A stretch of 43,623 nt of DNA from an uncultured Clostridia bacterium (lineage in GTDB: Bacteria > Bacillota > Clostridia > TANB77 > CAG-508). The notes beneath the pieces are model-generated. The model searched no databases and was not told the origin of the DNA. It saw nothing but the letters and a program-made list of their open reading frames with translations. How positions within the stretch are numbered: the stretch's first letter is position 1; each line of letters starts with the position of its first letter. The position numbers and the translations under genes are program-made. The stretch covers positions 1-43,623 of the forward strand of contig CANQHC010000017.1 of NCBI GenBank assembly GCA_947623595.1, given 5' to 3'. Shown here piece after piece: positions 26,392 through 35,077 of the stretch.

Positions 26392-29019
26392 TTATTTTCT
26401 AGGATTTTTAATAGCTGCTTGTGCTGCTGCTAATCTTGCAATTGGAACTCTATATGGTGAGCAAGATACATAAGTCAATCCAACATTATGACAGAACTCA
26501 ACTGTAGGTGGATTTCCTCCATGTTCTCCACAGATTCCTAAGTGAATATCTGGTCTTGTAGCTCTTCCCATTTCAGCTGCCATTTTTACTAATTTTCCAA
26601 CACCAGTTTGGTCAAGTTTAGCAAATGGATCTGATTCATAAATTTTCTTTTCATAGTATGAGCCTAAGAATTTACCAGCATCATCACGGCTAAATCCAAA
26701 TGTCATTTGTGTTAAATCATTTGTACCAAATGAGAAGAATTCAGCTTCTTTTGCAATTTCGTCTGCTGTTAATGCTGCTCTAGGAATTTCTATCATAGTT
26801 CCTACTTTATATTTCATTTTAACTCCAGCATTTGCAATTTCTTCATCAGCTGTTTTAACAATAATATCTTTTACATATTTTAATTCTTTAACTTCTCCAA
26901 CTAGAGGTACCATTATTTCAGGAACAACATTCATTCCTTCTTTGTTTACATTGATAGCTGCTTGTATAATAGCTTTTGTTTGCATTACAGCAATTTCTGG
27001 ATAAGTAACATCTAGACGGCATCCTCTATGTCCCATCATTGGGTTGAATTCATGTAAACTTTCTACAACTGCTTTTAAATCTTCGAAAGTCATTCCCATT
27101 TCTTTTGCTAAAGCTTGGATATCTTCATCAGCATGTGGTAAGAATTCATGTAATGGTGGATCTAATAGACGAATTGTTACTGGATGACCTTTCATTGCTT
27201 TGAATATTCCTTCAAAATCTCCTCTTTGCATTGGAAGAATTTTGTCTAATGCTTTTTCTCTTTGTTCTACTGTTTTTGAAACTATCATTTCACGGATAGC
27301 AGCTATTCTTTCTGGTGCAAAGAACATATGCTCTGTACGGCATAATCCAATACCTTGTGCTCCGAAATTATATGCTACTTCAGCATCCTTTGGAGTATCT
27401 GCATTAGTTCTTACTTCCATTTGTCTGTATTCATCTGCCCATCCCATAAGTTTAGCAAAATCTCCAGATACAGTTGCGTCAACAGTATCTATTCTTTCTC
27501 CATAAACATTTCCTGTAGAACCATCTAAAGAAATATAATCTCCTTCATGATATACATTTCCTTGAGCATCTTTAAAGTTCTTTCCTTCTTCATCAACAAC
27601 TAATTCTCCACAACCTGCAACACAGCATGTTCCCATACCTCTTGCAACTACAGCTGCGTGTGATGTCATACCTCCTCTAACTGTTAATATACCATGACAT
27701 ACATTCATACCGTCAATGTCTTCTGGTGATGTTTCAAGTCTTACTAGGATTAAATCTTTTTCTCCAGCTTCATGCATTTCTACTGCTCTATCTGCTGTAA
27801 ATACAACTTTACCTGTAGCAGCTCCTGGTGAAGCTGCTAATCCTTTAGCTACTGGTTTTGCAGCTTTTAATTTTGCACTGTCAAAGTTTGGATGTAATAA
27901 TTGATCTAATTGATTTGGCTCTACTCTTAAAACAGCTTCTTTTTCAGTAATCATTCCTTCATTTACTAAATCAACTGCAATTTTTAATGCAGCATTTGCT
28001 GTTCTTTTTCCATTTCTTGTTTGTAAGAAGAATAGTTTTCCTCTTTCAATTGTAAATTCCATATCTTGCATATCTCTATAATGTTTTTCTAGTTCATTTG
28101 CATATTTTACAAAATCTTCATATGCTTGTCTATTTGTTTGTTCTAGTGTAGCAATTGGTTGTGGTGTTCTAATTCCAGCAACAACGTCTTCACCTTGTGC
28201 ATTCATTAAATATTCACCAAATAATTTATTTTCACCTGTAGCTGGGTTACGAGTAAATGCAACACCTGTTCCGCAGTCATCTCCCATGTTTCCGAAAACC
28301 ATTTCTTGAACATTAACTGCAGTTCCCCAACTTCCTGGAATATCATTTAATCTTCTATAAGTAATAGCTCTTGGGTTGTTCCATGAACGGAAAACAGCCT
28401 TTACAGCTTCTTTTAATTGTACAATTGGATCTGATGGAAATTCGCTTCCATGTTCTTTTAAGTAAATTCCTTTAAAAATTGTAACTAATTCTTTTAAGTC
28501 TTCTGCTGTTAATTCAGTATCTTGTTTAACACCTCTTTTTTCTTTCATGTTGTCAATTTCTTTTTCAAATAATGGTTTTGGTATTTCCATAACAACATCA
28601 CTGAACATTTGAATAAATCTTCTATAACTATCATAAGCAAATCTTTCGTTTTTAGCAGCAATTGATTTTACTACTTCATCGTTTATTCCTAAGTTTAAAA
28701 TGGTATCCATCATACCTGGCATAGATGCCCTTGCTCCAGAACGTACAGATACTAGTAATGGATTTTCTTTATCTCCAAGTTTTTTACCAGAAGCTGCTTC
28801 TAACTTTGCTAGTGCTTCGAAAATTTGATCTTCAACTTCTTTTGAAATTTTTTCTCCATCTTCATAGTATTTTGTACATGCCTCTGTTGTTACTGTAAAT
28901 CCTTGTGGAATTGGTAAACCTAAATTAGTCATTTCGGCTAAGTTAGCTCCCTTTCCTCCTAACAATTCTCTCATGTTAGCATTTCCTTCTTTGAATAAGT
29001 ATACGTACTTTTGACTCAT
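26392..29019 (-). CDS. ppdK: Pyruvate, phosphate dikinase
   Basis: This 875-residue enzyme interconverts pyruvate, ATP and phosphate with phosphoenolpyruvate, AMP and pyrophosphate. In anaerobic Firmicutes it often replaces pyruvate kinase in pyrophosphate-linked glycolysis. The N-terminal ATP-grasp domain contains GGKGANLAEM and VSVRSGARASMPGMMDTILN. The central phosphohistidine domain has GGMTSHAAVVARGMG, and the C-terminal PEP-binding barrel ends with LGICGEHGGNP carrying the catalytic Cys. The length is normal. AAAGGAGG lies upstream of the ATG. A promoter is seen at 29103-29131. Confidence 0.98.
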   Translation of the reverse strand: MSQKYVYLFKEGNANMRELLGGKGANLAEMTNLGLPIPQGFTVTTEACTKYYEDGEKISKEVEDQIFEALAKLEAASGKKLGDKENPLLVSVRSGARASMPGMMDTILNLGINDEVVKSIAAKNERFAYDSYRRFIQMFSDVVMEIPKPLFEKEIDNMKEKRGVKQDTELTAEDLKELVTIFKGIYLKEHGSEFPSDPIVQLKEAVKAVFRSWNNPRAITYRRLNDIPGSWGTAVNVQEMVFGNMGDDCGTGVAFTRNPATGENKLFGEYLMNAQGEDVVAGIRTPQPIATLEQTNRQAYEDFVKYANELEKHYRDMQDMEFTIERGKLFFLQTRNGKRTANAALKIAVDLVNEGMITEKEAVLRVEPNQLDQLLHPNFDSAKLKAAKPVAKGLAASPGAATGKVVFTADRAVEMHEAGEKDLILVRLETSPEDIDGMNVCHGILTVRGGMTSHAAVVARGMGTCCVAGCGELVVDEEGKNFKDAQGNVYHEGDYISLDGSTGNVYGERIDTVDATVSGDFAKLMGWADEYRQMEVRTNADTPKDAEVAYNFGAQGIGLCRTEHMFFAPERIAAIREMIVSKTVEQREKALDKILPMQRGDFEGIFKAMKGHPVTIRLLDPPLHEFLPHADEDIQALAKEMGMTFEDLKAVVESLHEFNPMMGHRGCRLDVTYPEIAVMQTKAIIQAAINVNKEGMNVVPEIMVPLVGEVKELKYVKDIIVKTADEEIANAGVKMKYKVGTMIEIPRAALTADEIAKEAEFFSFGTNDLTQMTFGFSRDDAGKFLGSYYEKKIYESDPFAKLDQTGVGKLVKMAAEMGRATRPDIHLGICGEHGGNPPTVEFCHNVGLTYVSCSPYRVPIARLAAAQAAIKNPRK

Positions 29020-29102
29020 AAAGAACCTCCTTTAATTTTTATATTACTTAAAAAGTAATTAACTTATTTTTCTCTGGAGTTAAATATAACTCTAGCTCTC
29101 CT

Positions 29103-29131
29103 ATTATATATATAAAAAATAAAATTGTAAA
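29103..29131 (-). promoter_or_regulatory. ppdK promoter
   Basis: TTTACA (29126-29131), a 17-bp spacer and TATAAT (29103-29108) are read on the minus strand. The leader of about 75 bases includes a possible short hairpin before the AAAGGAGG site. Confidence 0.6.
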
Positions 29132-29190
29132 GAGCTTTTTTAAATAAAATATTGCTATTTATTAATATTCTTTGTCAAATATTGATGGTA

Positions 29191-29432
29191 CAAAAGAACA
29201 CCAGCCCTATTTCAGACTGGTGTTCCCGGAGAGTTACTTTACGCGCTATATGGCGCAGGCCACTTTTTATTGAAGCCGTTTGCTCCTTCATGGCCCTCAT
29301 TTTACCAAATACCTTGCTAAAGAGAGTAATCCCCCTTTCGGAACTGACCTTTCGTTCGCCACTACTTGGCCTATCTGGTAAAAACAGTAAAATAAGTATT
29401 CTCCTTATATCAACACACCCTTTTGTGGGTGT
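29191..29432 (-). ncRNA. Structured non-coding RNA of about 240 nt with own promoter and terminator (family uncertain, raiA-like possible)
   Basis: The stretch is clearly richer in G+C than its surroundings and has no open reading frame on either strand that explains it. Read on the minus strand it has a 5' hairpin (ACACCC/GGGTGT), a nine-pair helix (TACCAGATA with TATTTGGTA) and a GCGC-CATATA-GCGC hairpin. A long-range pairing of GGGGGATTAC with GTAACTCTCC is also visible. The RNA ends in a nine-pair terminator (GAACACCAG/CTGGTGTTC) followed by TTTT. A promoter lies at 29439-29467. The size and multi-helix layout would fit the clostridial raiA RNA class, but I cannot confirm the class from memory. 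SRP RNA, tmRNA, RNase P and a T-box do not fit. Confidence 0.7.
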
Positions 29433-29438
29433 ATTGAA

Positions 29439-29467
29439 ATTATATATTATATTTCGACTTTTTTCAA
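29439..29467 (-). promoter_or_regulatory. Promoter of the structured RNA
   Basis: TTGAAA (29462-29467), a 17-bp spacer and TATAAT (29439-29444) are read on the minus strand. The predicted start near 29432 is just upstream of the first RNA hairpin. Confidence 0.65.
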
Positions 29468-29518
29468 TATTTTTATATGTAGTTTTCTATTATTTTATCA
29501 AAATTTCTATTCTAAAAA

Positions 29519-31192
29519 TTACTCGTTAACTTCCTCTTTTTTATAGATTTTTAATTTCACTAATAATGGATATATTTTACTTCCAAATGGAATCATCATA
29601 ATATCTTCTTTTCTTAGTACCCTTGTTAGCAATATGATAATTCCATAAATACATGCTCCTATTATAATTGAAATTATCGTGCTAATTGAATTACTCATTA
29701 TCATATTTAGTCCTTTATTAATAAAGTATACACTTATTCCCATTACAATACCTGCAATAATTGGAATTAAAATCATATTCTTAAATTTGAATTCCAGTTT
29801 TATATATTTTGTTAGAACAGTGATTCCCACCACAAATGAAATTACTTGAGACACTATTGAACTAATTCCGGCTCCATAAATTCCAATATTAGGGTTGCTA
29901 ATTAATATCATATTTAATACAAATTTTACAATAATAGCAATTGTTAAGCCAATTGCAGGTATATAATTTTTTCCTAATCCATATAATCCACCATTTATAG
30001 TTTGATTTAGTGCAATAAATATCATAGGTATGCAGAAAATCATTAATACTCCTGCTCCATTATTTGCTGATGGATATACTAAATTTAAAATTGGTTGTGC
30101 CAGTGCTATCATACCTGTTGCACAAGGAATAACAATCAAAAAAGATGCAAAAATAGAAAAAGTCATTCTTTTAGAAGCTGTTTTATTATCTTTTTTGGCA
30201 ATAGATGCAGATATTGATGGTATTAATGCTGATGCAAATGCAAGGTTTATTGCTATTGGTAAACCCACAAGAGTATCTACTTTCGATAAAATTCCTGTCA
30301 TGCTCATAGCAAAAGCTTCTAATTCTTCTTTTACTGTATAAACACTAGCATATGATGCTTGTATAACCCTGCTAACTGTAGATGTATCTATTAATGGGCT
30401 AACAACAGAAATTATTTGAATAAATGTTACTGGAATTGAAAGGGCTAATATAGTTTTTAGTAATTTTCCAATTTTTACTCCATCTTCTGGTGATACTTGT
30501 TTTTTATCTGCTTTTATTCTTTTCTTTTTATAATATATAATTAGGTAAAAAAATGTTAAAACTATAGCGCAAGTTGTAGATAGATTACCTCCAGCAGCCA
30601 TAATATAAGGTTCTTTTCCTAATAAAGCATATACAAATGTAATAGATAGTACACAATTGAAAAATTGCTCTATTATTTGTGAATAACTAGTTGGTTTCAT
30701 ATCATTTTGTCCTGCAAAATATCCTCTAAATACTGCAGATGCTGAAACAAATGCAATTGCTGGTGCTAATACTTGCATAACATACTTAGTATCTGGAACA
30801 TTAAAAATTGCAATAGCTATATATTCTGCTCCAAAAAATAATAATAAAGATAATATTACTCCAATCCCTACAAAGAATGCCATACATATTTTAAACATTC
30901 TTTGAGCACCTTTTTCATCCTCAATTGCCAATCTTTCTGATACTAATTTTGAAACTACTCCAGGTATTCCTAATGAAGATAATGCAAGAAGCACAGTGTA
31001 AATTTGATAACCTGCTGAATAATATCCAAGCCCAGTATCTCCAAAACCATCAAAATTAGTAATAACAAATTTATAAATTAGCCCTAATATTTTCACCATA
31101 ATTTGTGCAAACATAAGGATGAGAACATTTTTCATAAAGGACGTTCCTTTTTTATTTTTTACTTCTTCTACGCTTTTCTCTTTTTGTTTCAA
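29519..31192 (-). CDS. SpoVB/MurJ-like polysaccharide (lipid-linked oligosaccharide) flippase
   Basis: This 557-residue integral membrane protein has about 14 membrane segments. It is a MATE-superfamily (MOP) member close to SpoVB and MurJ-type exporters of lipid-linked cell-wall precursors. Characteristic features are the first helix region ILMFAQIMVKILGLIYK, the charged loop SERLAIEDEKGAQRMF, and repeated Pro/Gly-rich segments. Translation probably begins at a TTG (31192, KQKEKSVEE), because AAAGGAG lies about six bases before it; an internal Met at about codon 20 is the next candidate. It is monocistronic between the structured RNA and the hairpin element before glyS. It probably acts in spore-cortex or envelope synthesis. 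Confidence 0.88.
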   Translation of the reverse strand: MKQKEKSVEEVKNKKGTSFMKNVLILMFAQIMVKILGLIYKFVITNFDGFGDTGLGYYSAGYQIYTVLLALSSLGIPGVVSKLVSERLAIEDEKGAQRMFKICMAFFVGIGVILSLLLFFGAEYIAIAIFNVPDTKYVMQVLAPAIAFVSASAVFRGYFAGQNDMKPTSYSQIIEQFFNCVLSITFVYALLGKEPYIMAAGGNLSTTCAIVLTFFYLIIYYKKKRIKADKKQVSPEDGVKIGKLLKTILALSIPVTFIQIISVVSPLIDTSTVSRVIQASYASVYTVKEELEAFAMSMTGILSKVDTLVGLPIAINLAFASALIPSISASIAKKDNKTASKRMTFSIFASFLIVIPCATGMIALAQPILNLVYPSANNGAGVLMIFCIPMIFIALNQTINGGLYGLGKNYIPAIGLTIAIIVKFVLNMILISNPNIGIYGAGISSIVSQVISFVVGITVLTKYIKLEFKFKNMILIPIIAGIVMGISVYFINKGLNMIMSNSISTIISIIIGACIYGIIILLTRVLRKEDIMMIPFGSKIYPLLVKLKIYKKEEVNE

Positions 31193-31361
31193 TTTTTTCT
31201 CCTTTCTATGCTATTATATTTATTTTATTGTTTTTACGATTATATACTAATTATTAATTCGAATGCAAGTAATAATCAAAAAAAGCTAATAGTCTTGGTA
31301 ATTCGCAATAATTGCTAGTATCATGGCTTATTTAGCTTTGTGCTGACAAATTTATAGTCAA

Positions 31362-31471
31362 AAAAATATAATAGATTTATAGCATCTCATGCCATTCAAG
31401 TAAATCACTTTTTTAATACATCTGCTTCAACTTGTATGCGATAGCAATACTTAAAAATCTATTATATTTTT
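31362..31471. repeat. Long inverted-repeat element between glyS and the flippase gene
   Basis: A perfect 17-bp inverted repeat (31362-31378 with 31455-31471, containing TATAATAGATTT) encloses 76 bases with weaker internal complementarity. It lies in the 311-bp gap 31193-31503, in which I see no coding sequence. It could be a bidirectional terminator, a small RNA or a miniature inverted-repeat element. Confidence 0.6.
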
Positions 31472-31503
31472 CATTTAATAATTGTATTAATTCAAAATCA
31501 TAT

Positions 31504-32889
31504 TTAGAATTCAATCTTTCCTTGGATATAAGCTTCAAGTTCATCTATTTTTACTCTTACTTGCTCCATAGTGTCTCTGTCTCTTACTGTTACAGTTTCA
31601 TCTTCTAATGTATCAAAGTCAATTGTAACACAATATGGTGTACCAATTTCATCTTCTCTTCTATATCTTTTTCCAATGCTTCCTGCTTCATCATAATCAC
31701 ACATAAATTTTTTAGCAAGTTTGCTATACACTTCTTCTGCTTTTTCGCTTAATTTTTTAGATAGAGGAAGAACTGCTACTTTATATGGAGCTAATGCTGG
31801 ATGTAAATGTAAAACAACTCTAGTATCTCCTTCTGCAATTTCTTCTTCTTCATAACTATTGCATAAAAATGCAAGAGCTACACGGTCGCATCCTAAAGAT
31901 GGCTCTATACAATAAGGAATAAACTTTTCGCCTGTTTCTTGTTCTAAATAATTAAAATCTTCTTTTGACACATTCATATGACTTTTTAAATCAAAATTTG
32001 TCCTGTTAGCAATTCCCCATAATTCTCCCCAACCAAAAGGAAATAAAAACTCTATATCAGTTGTACCATTGCTATAATGTGAAAGTTCTTCTTTGCTATG
32101 ATCTCTCATTCTTATATTTTCTTGTTTCATTCCTAGGCTCAATAACCAATTTTTGCAGAATTCTTTCCAATATGCAAACCATTCCATATCAGTTCCAGGT
32201 TTACAGAAAAATTCCAATTCCATTTGTTCAAATTCACGTGTTCTAAAAGTAAAGTTTCCTGGGGTAATTTCATTTCTAAAAGATTTTCCTATTTGTCCAA
32301 TTCCTAAAGGTAATTTTCTTCTTGTGGTACGAAGTACATTTTTAAAGTTTACGAAAATTCCTTGTGCAGTTTCTGGTCTTAAATAAATTTGAGAAGTAGA
32401 GTCTTCTGTTACACCTTGAAAAGTTTTAAACATTAAATTAAATTTACGAATTGATGTAAAATCCTCTTTTCCACAATTTGGACATGCAATGTGATGTTCT
32501 TTCATGTAATTTATCATTTTTTCATCTGGCCAACCATCTACTATTTCTACACAATTGTTTTCTTTCATCCAATCCTCAATTAATTTATCTGCTCTGTGTC
32601 TTGTTTTACAACTTTTACAATCTATAAGTGGATCACTAAATCCTCCTACATGTCCTGAAGCAACCCATGTTTGTGGATTCATCAATATGGCTGAATCTAA
32701 TCCTACATTCCATTTACTTTCTTGTATGAATTTTTTCATCCATGCTTTTTTAACATTGTTTTTTAATTCAACTCCTAAAGGACCATAATCCCAAGTATTA
32801 GCCAATCCTCCATAGATTTCAGAGCCAGGATATACATATCCTCTGCTTTTACATAAAGCTACAATTTTTTCCATTGTTACATTTTCCAT
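31504..32889 (-). CDS. glyS: Glycyl-tRNA synthetase (single-chain, alpha2 type)
   Basis: This 461-residue class II synthetase of the archaeal/eukaryotic-like alpha2 type charges tRNA-Gly. Visible are the zinc-binding cysteines ([11 protein letters not shown] and CPNCGKED), class II motif 2 in [37 protein letters not shown] and the motif 3 region with EPSLGCDR. It starts [13 protein letters not shown] with a Shine-Dalgarno GAGG upstream. It is controlled by a T-box leader (32932-33181). The enzyme would have to charge the unusual tRNA-Gly at 43.5 kb, whose acceptor stem and U73 are normal glycine identity features. Confidence 0.97.
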   Translation of the reverse strand: MENVTMEKIVALCKSRGYVYPGSEIYGGLANTWDYGPLGVELKNNVKKAWMKKFIQESKWNVGLDSAILMNPQTWVASGHVGGFSDPLIDCKSCKTRHRADKLIEDWMKENNCVEIVDGWPDEKMINYMKEHHIACPNCGKEDFTSIRKFNLMFKTFQGVTEDSTSQIYLRPETAQGIFVNFKNVLRTTRRKLPLGIGQIGKSFRNEITPGNFTFRTREFEQMELEFFCKPGTDMEWFAYWKEFCKNWLLSLGMKQENIRMRDHSKEELSHYSNGTTDIEFLFPFGWGELWGIANRTNFDLKSHMNVSKEDFNYLEQETGEKFIPYCIEPSLGCDRVALAFLCNSYEEEEIAEGDTRVVLHLHPALAPYKVAVLPLSKKLSEKAEEVYSKLAKKFMCDYDEAGSIGKRYRREDEIGTPYCVTIDFDTLEDETVTVRDRDTMEQVRVKIDELEAYIQGKIEF

Positions 32890-32931
32890 AAAAAACCTCC
32901 TCTATTATTGCTAAGAAAATTTTTTTATATA

Positions 32932-33146
32932 CAAAAACACTTTCATCTTCCTAGCATATATTGCTAGGGACGAAAGTGTAATTTCCGCGGTTCCACCCTA
33001 TTTGATTAACTTTTTTAGTTAACCCTCTTTATTTGTTATGCTCCAAAGCTCCCCATATAGTTACTAGGATTGGCTTTCACCTACTCCAACTCTCTTTTGC
33101 CTAATAAATCTATACTTTTTCTTTTTCATCACATTTTATTTACGAT
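32932..33146 (-). promoter_or_regulatory. Glycine T-box riboswitch leader of glyS
   Basis: The minus strand contains the T-box sequence GGGTGGAACCGCGG (32985-32998), which pairs with the 3' end of uncharged tRNA. A terminator stem follows at about 32937-32979 (ACACTTTC.../...GAAAGTGT) with a run of T residues. Upstream is a stem I region with the motif GAGAGTTGG and a likely specifier GGC in the loop TTAGGCAAAAG, matching glycine and the downstream glyS gene. Uncharged tRNA-Gly would favour read-through. A G37 tRNA(UCC) would not match a GGC specifier. Confidence 0.85.
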
Positions 33147-33152
33147 ATTAAT

Positions 33153-33181
33153 ATTTTACTCTCTTTGGCATTAATTGTCAA
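33153..33181 (-). promoter_or_regulatory. Promoter of the T-box/glyS transcript
   Basis: TTGACA (33176-33181), a 17-bp spacer and TAAAAT (33153-33158) are read on the minus strand. The -35 is a consensus match. Confidence 0.75.
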
Positions 33182-33204
33182 CTGATATAAAAAAAATTAT
33201 ATTA

Positions 33205-33918
33205 CTATTTAATTGCCTTTATTGCCTCATCTGTTACTTTATCTTTATCAAATCTTCTCATTACAAAAACTAAAACAGCTACTATTATGAAAGTTATTCC
33301 ATAAATAAATAAACTAAATTTCCAATTTCCAGCCAATAAATGTGCTCCTGCTAAAGTAGAAGAAACTACTGATGGTAATCTTGCTATTGTAGATATTACA
33401 ATAAAATCTAAAGGCTTTATTGGTAATAAAGCTGAAATATATGTAAGTAAGTCTTTTGGTGTTCCTGGAATAAAAAATAATATAAATATAATAAATCGTA
33501 TTGTTCGTGGATTTTGAAAAACCTTGCTATTTTCAATTTTCTCTATTTTACTTTTATCTACAAAATCATAAATAAACTTTCTTCCTAACTTATGTACTAA
33601 TAAATAGATTAGTGAAGATATAATAGCTGCTGCAATCATAATAAATACTGTTCCCCACAAGCCACCATAACAAATTCCTGCTAATATTTCTATTGGTTCT
33701 CCTGGTATAATAAATAAAAATATTTGAGCAAATTGGAGTCCAAATAACATTAAGAATCCAATAAATCCAGAATTGTTAACTTTTTCTTTAAATGCTTGTT
33801 GCCCTTCCTCAGTTGCTAAATCTTTTATAACAGGAATTAAGTAAATTGCAACTCCAGTCATAATACATATTACTATTAATAATATAACTATTTTTAAAAT
33901 CTTCGTTTTTTTACTCAT
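33205..33918 (-). CDS. TVP38/TMEM64 (DedA-like) family membrane protein
   Basis: This protein of about 237 residues has five to six membrane segments and the SNARE-associated (TVP38/TMEM64) motif. Examples are FIIPGEPIEILAGICYGGLWGT and, in the second half, FFIPGTPKDLLTYISALLPI, the paired PG(E/T)P motifs seen in DedA-like transport proteins. The exact substrate is unknown; related proteins move lipids or undecaprenyl phosphate. The start at 33918 (MSKKTKILK) is preferred because AGGAAGG lies just upstream; an ATG at 33960 would overlap the sortase gene end by 17 bp. It is the last gene of the unit with the sortase. Confidence 0.88.
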   Translation of the reverse strand: MSKKTKILKIVILLIVICIMTGVAIYLIPVIKDLATEEGQQAFKEKVNNSGFIGFLMLFGLQFAQIFLFIIPGEPIEILAGICYGGLWGTVFIMIAAAIISSLIYLLVHKLGRKFIYDFVDKSKIEKIENSKVFQNPRTIRFIIFILFFIPGTPKDLLTYISALLPIKPLDFIVISTIARLPSVVSSTLAGAHLLAGNWKFSLFIYGITFIIVAVLVFVMRRFDKDKVTDEAIKAIK

Positions 33919-33943
33919 TTTGTCCTTCCTTCTATTTAAGCTA

Positions 33944-34984
33944 TTATTCAGTTTCATCAATTTTTACGCAATGTACTACTACTCTACTGGTATTAATTTT
34001 ATCACATGTAATTAATGTTATCAAATTACTTTCTATTTCACTTGTTTGATCTTCAAATTTTATATTACTTTTTTCAATTGCATTATTTATATATTCTTGT
34101 TTTGTTTCCTCTGAAAAATTCTTTTCAACAAGAGATAAATTAGGCTCTACAACATAAGTACTAATTACTTTATATTTATATAAACCTTCTTTTGTGAAAA
34201 TCTTTATCTCAACGTTATTTCCTAAGTCCCCATTATAAATCTTTAATAAATCAGCAAACATTTTTCCATTTTTCATATTATGACCATATATAACTGTATT
34301 ATCATCAGAAAATTCCTTGCTTGTTGTAGCATCTACAAAAATACTTCCTGCTATATTATATTTACCATTTATATCTTTTCTTAAATAATATTCATCTGTA
34401 CTTCCTTGAAGTATTGGATAATTTATATTTGTATTATCTATTTTTATCCATGCAAATACATCAGGATTTATTTTTTGTAATTTTTCAAAGTCGATACTTT
34501 CTGTTTTTTCTCCATCTTCATTGTCTTCCTCTATTAATACTTCTGAAAAAAGTCCTTCTTCTAACTTTGCCATTTCAGCATCACTTTTTAGCCATAAAAA
34601 TACCTGATAACCAGAATAAAGAAAAATTACTATTAATATAAGAAGTATAATATTAGTTAATAATTTACTGTTTGCTTTTTTATTTTTAGTTTCTTTTTTT
34701 ACATTTTTTCTTTGCATATTACTGCTTTTTGAAATAGTTGAATTTCCTGATTGCCTCTTTTGACTATTTATTTTCTTCTCCTCTTGTCTTTTTTTTACTC
34801 CATAGATTCCCAACATATCAAAATCATCATCTTGCTTTTGGATTTTTTCTTTTTCTTCTATAGTATTTTTTACCATATCAAATTTTTTTATTTTTTCTAA
34901 CTCTTCAATATTAGCTCTTCTTTTCTTTCCACTCTTTACATTAGATTTCTTTTTTGCATTACTTTGAGCATGTTTTCCTTTCAT
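33944..34984 (-). CDS. srtB: Class B sortase
   Basis: This protein of about 346 residues has a long, basic, Lys-rich cytoplasmic N-terminus (about 1-120), one membrane segment (about 125-145) and an extracellular sortase domain. The catalytic residues are visible: His in TVIYGHNM, Cys in LITCDK and Arg in TSRVVVH. Sortases cleave a surface-protein sorting signal and attach it to the cell wall or a pilin. The start at 34984 (MKGKHAQ) is preferred for AGAGGATT upstream; an ATG at 35029 is less likely. It directly follows an LPQTG surface protein on the same strand, so that protein is the likely substrate. Confidence 0.93.
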   Translation of the reverse strand: MKGKHAQSNAKKKSNVKSGKKRRANIEELEKIKKFDMVKNTIEEKEKIQKQDDDFDMLGIYGVKKRQEEKKINSQKRQSGNSTISKSSNMQRKNVKKETKNKKANSKLLTNIILLILIVIFLYSGYQVFLWLKSDAEMAKLEEGLFSEVLIEEDNEDGEKTESIDFEKLQKINPDVFAWIKIDNTNINYPILQGSTDEYYLRKDINGKYNIAGSIFVDATTSKEFSDDNTVIYGHNMKNGKMFADLLKIYNGDLGNNVEIKIFTKEGLYKYKVISTYVVEPNLSLVEKNFSEETKQEYINNAIEKSNIKFEDQTSEIESNLITLITCDKINTSRVVVHCVKIDETE

Positions 34985-35018
34985 TTTGTAATCCTCTTTT
35001 CTTTTTATAAGATACACA

Positions 35019-35057
35019 AAAATACACAAAGAATATTTCTAATCCATGTGTATTTTT
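35019..35057 (-). terminator. Terminator between the surface protein and sortase genes
   Basis: AAATACACA and TGTGTATTT on the minus strand form a stem with a run of T residues. It may attenuate transcription into srtB. Confidence 0.6.
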
Positions 35058-35077
35058 GCCATTATCTTTTGTTTTTG

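Noticed and set aside
29191..29432. SRP RNA, tmRNA or RNase P RNA as identity of the structured RNA
   Set aside because: The signature sequences of these RNAs (for example the SRP GGAAG domain IV core with its partner, the tmRNA ends, and GAGGAAAGTCC) are missing.
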